DNA of 35,897 nucleotides from an uncultured Muribaculaceae bacterium (GCA_910584495.1 CAJUAR010000024.1:1-35897); one strand, 5' to 3'. Positions 7,530 to 15,656 are shown, counted from the first letter of the stretch. Notes: a model not told the origin generated them from the sequence alone. Program-made: numbers and translations.

Positions 7530-8399
7530 ATGAAAAAGATTTTATTAGGGGCTTGCACCCTGATGGTTGTCGCAGCCATGACCTCGTGCGACAAAAAAGC
7601 CGCCGACAGCAAAGCCACGGCAACAGATTCGCTGGCCACAGCCTATGGCCAGTATGTAGGCTCGATGCTGGCAAGCGACTTCGGCTCGTTCGACCGCAGC
7701 GGCAATGCCGACAAAAAAGAATTTGTCGAAGGCATGATGATTGCATTCGGCAACGACAAGAGCCTGAGCACACGCATGGGCATGCAGGTCGGCCTGCAGA
7801 TGCTCAACGAAATGAACCAGCTCAAGGAAGCCGGCATGGAAATGAACAAAGCAGCAGTGATGAACGCGTTCAAGAAAGTGTTCCTTGCCGACAGCATCTC
7901 CATGTTTGAATCGGCCGAGTACTCTGCCAAGTTCCGCGAGCTATACAACCGCGCCGAAAAGGAAGCTGCACAAGCCAAAGCTGACGAAGCCGCACAGGCT
8001 CCCGCTGCTGTAGACAACGTGAAAGCCGGCGAGGAATATGTTGCCAAGCTGCGCAGCGAAAACCCCAATGTTAAAACCACCGACAGCGGCCTTAGCTATG
8101 TAATCGAGACCGAAGGTGTGGCCCCCAAACCCGAAGCATCGTCGACAGTCGTTGTCAACTACACCGGCAAGCACCTCAACGGTGAAGTATTCGACAGCAC
8201 CGACGGCCGCGGTCCCGCCACATTCAACCTTCAGGGCGTTGTGCCCGGCTTCCGCGAAGGCCTCATGCTTCTTGGCAAAGGCGGAAAAGCCACGCTCTAC
8301 ATCCCCGGAGCCCTTGCCTATGGCCCCAACGGCAACCAGGGCATCGGTCCGAACGAGATGCTGGTTTTCGACGTTGAGCTCCTCGACATTCAGGAATGA
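7530..8399 (+). CDS. FKBP-type peptidyl-prolyl cis-trans isomerase, lipoprotein
   Basis: A 289-residue FKBP-type isomerase exported as a lipoprotein: a basic start, a hydrophobic core and a lipobox ending at Cys20 (AMTSC) followed by DKKAADSK. Residues about 30-165 are the helical dimerisation domain (ATAYGQYVGSMLASDF, then FVEGMMIAFG), with an Ala/Glu-rich linker. Residues about 175-288 are the FKBP domain with VNYTGKHLNGEVFDST, GVVPGFREGLMLLGKGG and ALAYGPNGNQGIGPNEMLVF. It is likely a periplasmic folding factor attached to a membrane. Its stop codon overlaps the start of the SNF2-like gene as ATGA, so the two are translationally coupled. Confidence 0.94.
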   Translation: MKKILLGACTLMVVAAMTSCDKKAADSKATATDSLATAYGQYVGSMLASDFGSFDRSGNADKKEFVEGMMIAFGNDKSLSTRMGMQVGLQMLNEMNQLKEAGMEMNKAAVMNAFKKVFLADSISMFESAEYSAKFRELYNRAEKEAAQAKADEAAQAPAAVDNVKAGEEYVAKLRSENPNVKTTDSGLSYVIETEGVAPKPEASSTVVVNYTGKHLNGEVFDSTDGRGPATFNLQGVVPGFREGLMLLGKGGKATLYIPGALAYGPNGNQGIGPNEMLVFDVELLDIQE

Positions 8400-10177
8400 A
8401 ACGCAACGGACGGGGCTCGAACATCGACGTTGTGACAACAGGCGGCCGTCGCCGTCTTCAACTGTCGCTTGACGCAGCAGCACCATCGGCTCTTGTAAGA
8501 GCGGCAATGCGCTATTTCGATGACGATGCCCTTGCCGTCAAAGGTTTAGTGGTCGAACTTCCTGCCTTTATCGAAAGGGCGAGGAAGCTCGACCCTTCTT
8601 TTGTGTGCACACCTCAAGCCCTCAACTTCATTCTCGAACAGCGCGACCGCCAGCGACGCCACATTCTTGCCGACGGCCTCTCCGACAGCGAGATAAAGGC
8701 TGTGGTCAAAGCTCCTCTGCTCCCCTATCAGGTGGAAGGCGCCCGCTTTGCATTCCGTGCCGGCCGAGCCGTACTTGCCGACGACCCAGGCCTTGGCAAA
8801 GTTGCACAAGCTCTTGCAGCAGCTGAGCTCTTCAAGGCCCGCAACATGGCCTCTCGCGTGTTGGTGGTGTGTCCCACATCGCTCAAATACCAATGGGCCA
8901 AAGAAGTTGAACGGCTCACCGCCTGCCGCCCGCAGTTAGTAGAAGGACCTCACGAGATTCGCAGGGGTCTCTACGGCCTGGCAGCATCTTACACCATCGT
9001 ATCTTATCACACATTGGCCAACGACATAAAGGCCCTGGGCATGCTCCACTCCGATATTGTGATTTTCGACCAGGCACAACGTCTTTCGGCCTGGAACCAG
9101 CACATAGCCGCAGCCGCCCGTCGTGTCGATGCCGACTTTGCACTCGCCCTTGCCCCGGTACGCGGCAACGACACCGCCATAGATGCCGCGTGCGCCCTTG
9201 TCGACAGCGAGAGCGCCTCCGACCCTGCCGCACGCGCCCATATATGCCTTGCCCGCAGTTCGGCAGAGATAGCATCGCAGCTTCCGCCGGTGCTCGCCAA
9301 GAGTATTTTTGTGCCCATGACCAAGGAACAGCGAGCCATCCACGACCGCTGCCGCGACGACGTTGCCGCCATTGCAAGCAAGTGGACCACGCTTCGCTTT
9401 CTGTCAGAAAAAGAGCGCAAACGTTTTCTGCTGTCTCTCGACAGCATGCGCATGTCGTGCACCAGCACCTTGCTCATCGACAGCCGCCAACGCAGCGACA
9501 CCAAGATTGCCGAGTGTCTGCAATATGTTGCCGACAACATTGCCGCCGGCGCCACAAACATAATTGTTTTCACTCACTGGGAAGCTGTTGCGTCCATCCT
9601 CAGGCACGCGTTCCAGGGCCAGGACTGTGCAGGCAAAGCTACCGTGGTCTGCGACAGCGCGCTGACGCACTGTCCCATCCTCCCTTCCGGGCTGGTGATT
9701 CATATAGACAATCCCTGGGACGACAACACCATGAAGCACCGCATGTCGCGCACATCTCTGCTGCCACATACCGCCGTGGTATCGCTCGTTTCTGCCTCCA
9801 CGGCAGAAGAAGTCTTCCATGCAGGGGAATGTTCTCTTGCATGCGGACTGGACATAGACCTGGACCGACTAACAATGAGCGACAGCCGGCTCGACGAAAT
9901 TACGACCGCCCTCTCACCGCTGTTTAAAAACGACAATGCCGAAAAAGGCACGCTTGTGAGCCGAAACGAGCAGGAAAGCATGGCCGATGACGCTGAAAGC
10001 ACAATTCCCGAAGCGGAAAAATTGCTTGATGCTGCCGCAGCCCTTATCGACGGCGTGTCACGCATCATGGGCAGCAAAGAAGCTGCCGCACGGCTCAATG
10101 CCGTCATTGCCAAAAGCACCGACAAACCGGCACAGGCCCTACTGGCGTTCATCGCCGCCATGAGCAGGCAGCAATGA
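8396..10177 (+). CDS. SNF2-like (superfamily 2 helicase-fold) protein with degenerate ATPase motifs
   Basis: A 593-residue protein recognisable as SNF2-related but probably not an active ATPase. LLPYQVEGARFAF (108-120) is the usual segment before motif I. Motif I reads ADDPGLGKV (128-136): the lysine K135 is kept, the following Thr is Val. Motif Ia VVCPTSLKYQW (157-167) is good. Motif II, normally DEAH or DEAQ, reads DQAQ (225-228), so the Walker B glutamate is Gln. Motif III, normally S/T-G-T-P, is LAP in ALALAPVRGND. The second RecA-like half is shortened; its last motif, normally Q-R-x-G-R-x-x-R, is KHRMSRTSL. The N-terminal 100 residues and the C-terminal Ala-rich helical tail have no known domain. 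It is coupled by ATGA to a lipoprotein FKBP gene. A DNA-binding or scaffold role is possible but unproven. Confidence 0.75.
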   Translation: MKRNGRGSNIDVVTTGGRRRLQLSLDAAAPSALVRAAMRYFDDDALAVKGLVVELPAFIERARKLDPSFVCTPQALNFILEQRDRQRRHILADGLSDSEIKAVVKAPLLPYQVEGARFAFRAGRAVLADDPGLGKVAQALAAAELFKARNMASRVLVVCPTSLKYQWAKEVERLTACRPQLVEGPHEIRRGLYGLAASYTIVSYHTLANDIKALGMLHSDIVIFDQAQRLSAWNQHIAAAARRVDADFALALAPVRGNDTAIDAACALVDSESASDPAARAHICLARSSAEIASQLPPVLAKSIFVPMTKEQRAIHDRCRDDVAAIASKWTTLRFLSEKERKRFLLSLDSMRMSCTSTLLIDSRQRSDTKIAECLQYVADNIAAGATNIIVFTHWEAVASILRHAFQGQDCAGKATVVCDSALTHCPILPSGLVIHIDNPWDDNTMKHRMSRTSLLPHTAVVSLVSASTAEEVFHAGECSLACGLDIDLDRLTMSDSRLDEITTALSPLFKNDNAEKGTLVSRNEQESMADDAESTIPEAEKLLDAAAALIDGVSRIMGSKEAAARLNAVIAKSTDKPAQALLAFIAAMSRQQ

Positions 10178-10220
10178 ACACTTGTGGGCTGGAATAGACA
10201 TAGATATAATTTTCAGCTTA

Positions 10221-10961
10221 TTATAGTGGCTTGACACTTAGCCACACAAGCAAGGCAATCATCACCAGCAGGAAAGCTATGATTACAATATAAATCTGGG
10301 AAGCACGCCTATTTTCGAGGCCAAGATGCACTTGTTGCAGGTTATGATACCTTTTTCGCTTGTCGGGATCGGTGCACTTGCGAGCCACACGGCGCAACTC
10401 AGGATATTCGCCAGAACAGGCATCGAGGGCGGCATTGAGCACGGTGCCATAGTTGTATATGTCGTCGGCAACCGACTGATGCGACAGCGAAGGCCGTTGC
10501 TCGTACCCCACATCGATGAGTTTTAGATTACCGATATTCTCAGTGAAAATAATATTATTGGGGCTCAGCGGCTGATGAACAATGTGCTTGCTCTCGATGT
10601 AGTCCAATGCATCAACGAGCTGGTGACGCAACTGCTGCAGGTGTCGTTCTTCCACCTTCTTTTCCTTGATGAGCTTTGCCAGACTGTCGCCATAGACATC
10701 GTCGGTGACAATGCAACGTCCCACGCCGGGCACATCCTCAAAATCGTTAATCATAATGATGTTGGGATGCGCAAGGCTGTAGCGCACGTCGAATTCCTGC
10801 TCAATCATGGTCTGATAGCGGGGATTTTCGGCCAGCTCGGGCCTCAAAGTTTTCATCATCACCCACTTGCCAAATTTCTTGGCAGTGTAGATGTGGTAGA
10901 ATTCCTCATCCCATTCGGGCAGATGTTCAATTTCGCTCCAGCGTTCGGTAGTATCGGCCAT
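10221..10961 (-). CDS. Tail-anchored protein kinase-like protein (pseudokinase)
   Basis: A 246-residue protein with a eukaryotic-type kinase fold and a single C-terminal membrane helix (about 225-242, YIVIIAFLLVMIALLVWL). The ATP-site lysine fits K37 (WVMMKTLRPE), a helix-C glutamate fits E56, and HPNI (65-68) is the conserved turn. The catalytic loop, normally H-R-D-x-K-x-x-N, reads HQPLSPNN (129-136): the catalytic Asp is Pro and the Lys is Ser, while the Asn is kept. The DFG motif is DVG (150-152). No glycine loop is obvious. So nucleotide binding may persist but phosphotransfer is unlikely. The start is taken as the ATG at 10961, which shares one base with the stop of the Lrp-type gene (TGATG); a TTG one codon earlier is less likely. 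Membrane orientation and partner are unknown. Confidence 0.75.
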   Translation of the reverse strand: MADTTERWSEIEHLPEWDEEFYHIYTAKKFGKWVMMKTLRPELAENPRYQTMIEQEFDVRYSLAHPNIIMINDFEDVPGVGRCIVTDDVYGDSLAKLIKEKKVEERHLQQLRHQLVDALDYIESKHIVHQPLSPNNIIFTENIGNLKLIDVGYEQRPSLSHQSVADDIYNYGTVLNAALDACSGEYPELRRVARKCTDPDKRKRYHNLQQVHLGLENRRASQIYIVIIAFLLVMIALLVWLSVKPL

Positions 10962-11434
10962 CAATCTTCGTTGTTTGAAAGGTTTATCGGTATTTGTCTG
11001 TCGATGGAGTGGTCGAGCGAAATGAGGGTCTCGGTACCCGTCACTCCCGGAATCATCTGAATTTTGTCGTTGAGCAGCTCCATCAAGTGCTCGTTATCGC
11101 GGGCAAAGAGCTTGATGAGCATGGTATAGGGTCCGGTGGTGAAATGACATTCCACCACTTCTTCAATTTTTTCGAGCTCCGGCACCACATCGCGGTACAT
11201 TGCGCCACGTTCGAGATTTACACCAATATACGTACATGTTGCAAAACCAAGCGATTTTGGGTTTACATGATAGCCCGAGCCGGTAATCACACCAATGTCG
11301 GCAAGTCGCTGAAGACGCTGATGAATGGCTGCACGCGACACGCCACAATCTATAGCCACATCCTTGGAGGGTATGCGGGCATTATGCATTACAATCTTTA
11401 ATATCTTTCTATCGAGATTATCAATCTTTTCCAT
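10961..11434 (-). CDS. Lrp/AsnC family transcriptional regulator
   Basis: A 157-residue regulator. Residues about 3-60 form the AsnC-type helix-turn-helix (NLDRKILKIVMHNARIPSKD, then DCGVSRAAIHQRLQRLADIG and the GVITGSGYHVNP wing). Residues about 70-148 form the RAM/ACT-like effector domain (CTYIGVNLE, VVECHFTTGPYTMLIKLFAR, MIPGVTGTETLISL). The frame is open further upstream, but the ATG at 11434 is chosen because it aligns with the family start and because a promoter at 11461-11491 would lie inside any longer version. Ligand and targets are unknown; Lrp-type proteins usually sense amino acids. It is followed at once by the pseudokinase gene with a one-base overlap, so both are made from one message. 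Confidence 0.92.
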   Translation of the reverse strand: MEKIDNLDRKILKIVMHNARIPSKDVAIDCGVSRAAIHQRLQRLADIGVITGSGYHVNPKSLGFATCTYIGVNLERGAMYRDVVPELEKIEEVVECHFTTGPYTMLIKLFARDNEHLMELLNDKIQMIPGVTGTETLISLDHSIDRQIPINLSNNED

Positions 11435-11460
11435 GACAGCTTGAATATCTAAAGTCGATG

Positions 11461-11491
11461 CAAAATTAGTAAAATTTTGCACAATGTCCAA
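11461..11491 (-). promoter_or_regulatory. Promoter of the Lrp-type regulator and pseudokinase operon
   Basis: On the minus strand, TTG (11491-11489) is followed after 20 bases by TAATTTTG (11468-11461), the Bacteroidetes consensus. Transcription would start near 11455, about 20 bases before the ATG at 11434. Self-regulation by the Lrp-type protein is possible but no operator was identified. Confidence 0.65.
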
Positions 11492-11600
11492 TTTTAAGCT
11501 CAAAAAATCGCATAATGCCATCATTTTTCTCTTTTGCTGTCATTTTGCACGCCGCACATTATAATCTGACCGTTCTGTAAAACACACTCTGAAAATAAAT

Positions 11601-11631
11601 TTTGAAGTGTCGGCAGAAATTCGTAACTTTG
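11601..11631 (+). promoter_or_regulatory. Promoter of rplS
   Basis: TTTG at 11601-11604 and TAACTTTG at 11624-11631 are separated by 19 bases and match the Bacteroidetes promoter consensus at both elements. Transcription would begin near 11638, giving a leader of roughly 75 bases before rplS. The leader contains a CAGGACAAGCGGCCTG stretch that could form a small hairpin. Confidence 0.75.
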
Positions 11632-11711
11632 CGGTCGATTTCGTAATCTCTGGCAGGACAAGCGGCCTGCGAATATTGCGAGTAATGTTAACATTATAAC
11701 CAATTTAAACA

Positions 11712-12068
11712 ATGGACTTGATTAAAGTTGCCGAAGAAGCATTTGCAACCGGCAAACAGCACCCCGAATTTGGCCCCGGCGATACCATCACCGTTGCCTA
11801 CCGCATCAAAGAAGGTAACAAAGAGCGTATCCAGCAGTACCGCGGCGTTGTAATCCGCATTTCGGGCGAAGGAACAAAAAAACGTTTCACCGTTCGCAAA
11901 ATGAGCGACAATGTAGGTGTTGAACGTATTTTTCCCATCGAATCGCCCTTCATCGACTCCATCACCGTCAACAAGTACGGCAAAGTGCGCCGTGCCAAAC
12001 TCTACTACCTCCGCGCCCTCACAGGCAAAAAAGCCCGCATCAAAGAGCGCCGCGTAGTAAAAAAATAA
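11712..12068 (+). CDS. rplS: 50S ribosomal protein L19
   Basis: A 118-residue ribosomal protein of the large subunit, at the interface with the small subunit. The family pattern is continuous: GDTITVAYRIKEGNKERIQQ, YRGVVIRISGEGTKKRFTVR, VGVERIFPIESPFIDSI, and the basic tail AKLYYLRALTGKKARIKER. The length is normal. It is a single-gene unit here, with its own strong promoter and a strong terminator, and it is not next to trmD and rimM as in proteobacteria. Confidence 0.97.
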   Translation: MDLIKVAEEAFATGKQHPEFGPGDTITVAYRIKEGNKERIQQYRGVVIRISGEGTKKRFTVRKMSDNVGVERIFPIESPFIDSITVNKYGKVRRAKLYYLRALTGKKARIKERRVVKK

Positions 12069-12086
12069 TCCGCCGAAACTCTACAA

Positions 12087-12116
12087 TAGGCCGGTTCTGT
12101 CATCAGGACCGGCCTA
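12087..12116 (+). terminator. Strong hairpin terminator after rplS
   Basis: A 13-base-pair stem (12087-12099 with 12104-12116, one G-T pair) closes a TCAT loop. The arms are built on AGGCCGGT/ACCGGCCT. The following bases TCTCTTTGT are fairly T-rich. It lies 19 bases after the rplS stop and just before the metG promoter, so it insulates the two units. Confidence 0.8.
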
Positions 12117-12120
12117 TCTC

Positions 12121-12152
12121 TTTGTAAGATTCAAAAAAAATAACTATATTTG
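12121..12152 (+). promoter_or_regulatory. Promoter of the metG operon
   Basis: TTTG at 12121-12124 and TATATTTG at 12145-12152 are separated by 20 bases and fit the Bacteroidetes consensus. Transcription would start near 12159. This excludes the in-frame TTG at 12150 as the metG start and favours the ATG at 12195 or 12201. Confidence 0.7.
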
Positions 12153-12200
12153 CCCTCTAAAACCGAAGGCTCATCAACGGGCCCGGCTAAACGCATGACT

Positions 12201-14243
12201 ATGAGCAAAGAATACAAGCGTACACTCATCACCACTGCCCTCCCCTATACTAATGGCCCAGTACACATCGGCCACCTTGCCGGTGTCTACGTACCGGCCG
12301 ATATATATGCACGTTATCTCCGTCTGGCCGGCCGCCCCGTCACACTTATCGGCGGCAGCGACGAGCACGGTGTGCCCATTACCCTCAAAGCCCGTGCCGA
12401 AGGTGTTACTCCGCAGGACATCGTCGACCGTTACCACGCCCTGATCAAGAAATCCTTCGAAGAACTGGGCATTTCGTTCGACATCTATTCGCGCACCACA
12501 AGCGACATACACACCGAAACAGCATCGGAATTTTTCCGCCGCCTCTACGACAAAGGCGAGTTCATAGAACAAACCTCCGAGCAGCTCTACGACCCCGAAG
12601 CCGGACAATTCCTTGCCGACCGCTATGTGACCGGCGAATGCCCGCACTGCCACAATCCCAAGGCCTACGGCGACCAGTGCGAGGCTTGCGGAACTTCGCT
12701 TGCCGCCACCGACCTCATCAACCCCAAAAGCACAATCACAGGCGCCACTCCCGTTCTTAAATCGACACGCCACTGGTATTTGCCTCTCGACAAGTGGGAA
12801 CCAAAACTCCGCCAGTGGATACTCGAAGGACACAAGGAGTGGAAAAGCAACGTCTACGGACAATGCAAGAGCTGGCTCGACATGGGCCTCCAGCCTCGTG
12901 CCGTGTCGCGCGACCTTTCGTGGGGTGTGCCCGTGCCTGTAGAAGGGGCCGAAGGAAAAGTGCTCTACGTGTGGTTCGACGCACCCATCGGATATATCTC
13001 CAACACCAAGGAACTGCTTCCCGACTCTTGGCAGACATGGTGGAAAGACCCCGAAACTCGAATAATCAATTTCATCGGCAAGGACAACATTGTGTTCCAC
13101 TGCATCGTGTTCCCGGCAATGCTCATGGCTTACGGCGACAATTTCCAGCTGCCCGACAACGTGCCCGCAAATGAGTTTCTAAACCTCGAAGGCGACAAAA
13201 TATCTACCTCCCGCAACTGGGCCGTATGGCTCCACGAATATCTTGCCGACTTCCCCGGAAAGCAGGATGTGCTCCGCTATGTGCTCACAGCCAACGCCCC
13301 CGAAACAAAGGACAACGACTTTACATGGCGCGACTTCCAGGCCCGCAACAACAACGAGCTTGTGGCAATCCTGGGCAACTTTGTCAACCGCGTGGTGGTG
13401 CTCACCCACAAATACTACGGCGGAGCAGTGCCGGCTGCGGGCAAAATCCAAGACATCGACACACAAGCATATGCCGAATTGGCAAGCCTCAAAGAATCGC
13501 TAACCGACAACCTCGAAAACTTCCACTTCCGCGAAGCCCTCAAGGATGCAATGGGCATTGCCCGAATGGGCAACAAATATCTGCAGGACTGCGAGCCGTG
13601 GAAAGTGGTCAAGACCGACCCGGAACGTGTGGCCACCGTCATCAACGTGTGCACGCAGATCTGCGCCTCTCTGGCAATTGCCATGGAGCCTTTCATGCCT
13701 TTTATGAGTGCCAAACTATGCCGCATACTTGGCATGGACAAAGTAGAATGGAACGAAATCGGCACCGAACTCATTGCCGCCGGCACCATGCTCGGACAGC
13801 CCGAATTACTCTTTGAGAAAATCGACGACGAGACTATCAAGGCTCAGACCGACCGTCTCGAAGCAATACAAAAAGAAAACGCTCTGCGTGCATGGCAGCC
13901 CGCTCCGGTACAAAAAGAATGTACCATCGACGACTTCCAGAAGCTCGACATACGCGTAGGCACCGTCGAGGAATGTGCCCGTGTCCCAAAGGCTGATAAA
14001 CTCCTTGTGTTCAAAATCAACGACGGCACAGGCAAACAGCGCACCATAGTGTCGGGCATAGCTCAACACTATGTGCCCGAAGCCCTTGTGGGCAAGCAGG
14101 TGCTCTTCATTGCCAACCTCGCACCGGCCAAGATACGCGGCATCGTGTCGCAGGGCATGATTCTGTCGGCGCTCAACGCCAACGGCAGCCTGACAGTGAC
14201 ATCGCTGCTGAGCAAAGGCTCCGACGGTGCTCAGGTAAAATAA
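12201..14243 (+). CDS. metG: Methionyl-tRNA synthetase with C-terminal tRNA-binding domain
   Basis: A 680-residue class I synthetase that charges tRNA-Met, cytoplasmic. The class I signatures are HIGH at residues 22-25 (VHIGHLAG) and KISTS at 333-337 (variant of KMSKS). The inserted zinc knuckle has Cys147, Cys150, Cys160 and Cys163. The anticodon-binding helical domain follows, and residues about 578-680 form a Trbp111/EMAP-type OB fold (DFQKLDIRVGTVEECARVPK, LAPAKIRGIVSQGMILSA), which helps tRNA binding and dimerisation. The start at 12201 (MSKEYKR) is preferred; 12195 (MTMSKEYK) is in frame and also possible. A 28-base gap leads to ansA, so they share a transcript. Confidence 0.97.
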   Translation: MSKEYKRTLITTALPYTNGPVHIGHLAGVYVPADIYARYLRLAGRPVTLIGGSDEHGVPITLKARAEGVTPQDIVDRYHALIKKSFEELGISFDIYSRTTSDIHTETASEFFRRLYDKGEFIEQTSEQLYDPEAGQFLADRYVTGECPHCHNPKAYGDQCEACGTSLAATDLINPKSTITGATPVLKSTRHWYLPLDKWEPKLRQWILEGHKEWKSNVYGQCKSWLDMGLQPRAVSRDLSWGVPVPVEGAEGKVLYVWFDAPIGYISNTKELLPDSWQTWWKDPETRIINFIGKDNIVFHCIVFPAMLMAYGDNFQLPDNVPANEFLNLEGDKISTSRNWAVWLHEYLADFPGKQDVLRYVLTANAPETKDNDFTWRDFQARNNNELVAILGNFVNRVVVLTHKYYGGAVPAAGKIQDIDTQAYAELASLKESLTDNLENFHFREALKDAMGIARMGNKYLQDCEPWKVVKTDPERVATVINVCTQICASLAIAMEPFMPFMSAKLCRILGMDKVEWNEIGTELIAAGTMLGQPELLFEKIDDETIKAQTDRLEAIQKENALRAWQPAPVQKECTIDDFQKLDIRVGTVEECARVPKADKLLVFKINDGTGKQRTIVSGIAQHYVPEALVGKQVLFIANLAPAKIRGIVSQGMILSALNANGSLTVTSLLSKGSDGAQVK

Positions 14244-14271
14244 TTCTACCATCAGATAATCCAACGAAGAG

Positions 14272-15309
14272 ATGAAGCCACGAATACTGATTGTCTACAC
14301 CGGAGGTACCATAGGCATGATCGAGGACCCCAAAACCAAGGCCCTCCGACCATTCGACTTTTCACATCTAATGGAAAACGTGCCCAAAGTCAAGATGCTC
14401 GACTATAAAATCGACAACATCCAGTTTTCGCAGCCCATTGATTCGTCGGACATGGATCCTGACCATTGGAAAACCATAGCACGCAGCATAGCCGACAACT
14501 ACGATTTCTACGACGGCTTTGTGGTGCTCCATGGCACCGACACCATGGCTTACACGGCATCGGCACTGTCCTTCATGCTCGGCAATCTCGACAAGCCGGT
14601 TATAATCACCGGCTCGCAGCTGCCAATCGGCGAAGTACGTACCGACGGTGAAGAAAATCTGATTACGGCACTTCAGATAGCCGCCGACCGTCGTCCCGAC
14701 GGCAAGACAACAGTGAGCGAAGTTGCAATTCTATTCGAGAACTATCTCTGGCGTGGCAACCGTGCAACAAAACGTTCGGCCGACAATTTCAATGCCTTCA
14801 AAAGCAACAACTATCCCCAGCTTGCCAAAATAGGCCTCGGAATACAGTTCAACTACGATGCGCTTGCCCGTCACTGCCATCCACAGCCCCTCACCCCCTA
14901 CTACGAGCTGGATACGAATGTTGTTTCCATCGACCTTTTCCCGGGGCTGAGCGAGCAGAACCTCCGCTATCAACTCGCCAATCCCGGTGTCAAAGGCATT
15001 ATTCTTCGAACTTACGGTGCCGGCAACGCCCCGACTTCGCAGTGGTTTATAGATGCTGTTTCCGAAGCCGTGCAGCGTGGCGTGGTAATTCTCAATGTCA
15101 CACAGTGCGTCAACGGAGGCGTTCACACAAACCGTTACGTGTCGGGCGACCTTCTGGCAGCAACCGGTGTAATTTCGGGCCACGACATCACTTTCGAAGC
15201 AGCAATCACCAAAATGATGTATCTCTTTGGCCGAGGACTCGATGCTGAACAGGTGAAAAAGCTCATTGCCGAACCGCTTGTGGGCGAACTAACTCTATCT
15301 TCAATCTGA
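14272..15309 (+). CDS. ansA: Type I (cytoplasmic) L-asparaginase
   Basis: A 345-residue enzyme that hydrolyses asparagine to aspartate and ammonia. Both active-site threonine motifs are present: YTGGTIGM at residues 9-16, and HGTDTMAYTASALSFML near 87-103. The type I family also shows ITGSQLPIGEVRTDGEENLI here. No signal peptide is present, which fits the cytoplasmic, lower-affinity type I enzyme (AnsA) rather than the periplasmic type II. It lies 28 bases after metG and two bases before a small exported protein, within the long plus-strand operon. Confidence 0.94.
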   Translation: MKPRILIVYTGGTIGMIEDPKTKALRPFDFSHLMENVPKVKMLDYKIDNIQFSQPIDSSDMDPDHWKTIARSIADNYDFYDGFVVLHGTDTMAYTASALSFMLGNLDKPVIITGSQLPIGEVRTDGEENLITALQIAADRRPDGKTTVSEVAILFENYLWRGNRATKRSADNFNAFKSNNYPQLAKIGLGIQFNYDALARHCHPQPLTPYYELDTNVVSIDLFPGLSEQNLRYQLANPGVKGIILRTYGAGNAPTSQWFIDAVSEAVQRGVVILNVTQCVNGGVHTNRYVSGDLLAATGVISGHDITFEAAITKMMYLFGRGLDAEQVKKLIAEPLVGELTLSSI

Positions 15310-15311
15310 AT

Positions 15312-15656
15312 ATGAGCATAAAAATTCTTTCGCGCATCGTGGCTGCCATTGCCCTGGCCTGCTTGCTGATGGTGGCCGCCCCTGCTTTGGACGGGGCCTC
15401 ATCGGCTCCGGTGTGGGAAGAGTTGCAGCGTGCCACACACACCGACGATGCGGCGGTCGATGTGGTTGATGTCGAACTGCGCGATGGAAAAATTTATATA
15501 GTTGTACACCAGCCGGTGAAAGTGGAAATTTTCACCATTTTGGGACAGCTCGTGACCTCGCGCCGCCTCACACCCGGCCTCACACGCCTCACCCTGCCCC
15601 AGCGCGGCCTATACATCCTCAAGGCCGGTCCTGTGGCCCGCCGTATAAATATATGA
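15312..15656 (+). CDS. Small exported protein with a T9SS-like C-terminal motif
   Basis: A 114-residue protein without a clear homologue in memory. Residues 1-30 look like a signal peptide (LSRIVAAIALACLLMVAAPA). About residues 55-114 resemble the Por secretion system (type IX) C-terminal sorting domain: a strand KIYIVVHQPVKVEIFTILGQ, a variable loop, then LPQRGLYILKAGPVARRINI, matching the usual pattern of V-x-I-(F/Y)-x-x-x-G-x-x-V, G-x-Y-x-(L/V)-(K/R) and a basic tail. Almost no cargo domain remains between leader and motif. It sits two bases after ansA and overlaps dut by ATGA. It may be a remnant or a structural mini-protein; secretion is inferred. Confidence 0.6.
   Translation: MSIKILSRIVAAIALACLLMVAAPALDGASSAPVWEELQRATHTDDAAVDVVDVELRDGKIYIVVHQPVKVEIFTILGQLVTSRRLTPGLTRLTLPQRGLYILKAGPVARRINI

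Noticed and set aside
11435..11524. Longer N-terminus of the Lrp-type regulator from 11524
   Set aside because: The promoter at 11461-11491 lies inside it and the extra 30 residues precede the normal family start.
12150..12200. TTG at 12150 as an earlier metG start
   Set aside because: It overlaps the -7 promoter element, so it would not be in the transcript; the extra residues do not match the family.
12174..13100. A 308-codon open frame antisense to metG
   Set aside because: It lies opposite the HIGH and zinc-binding parts of a certain gene, and its product shows no family features.
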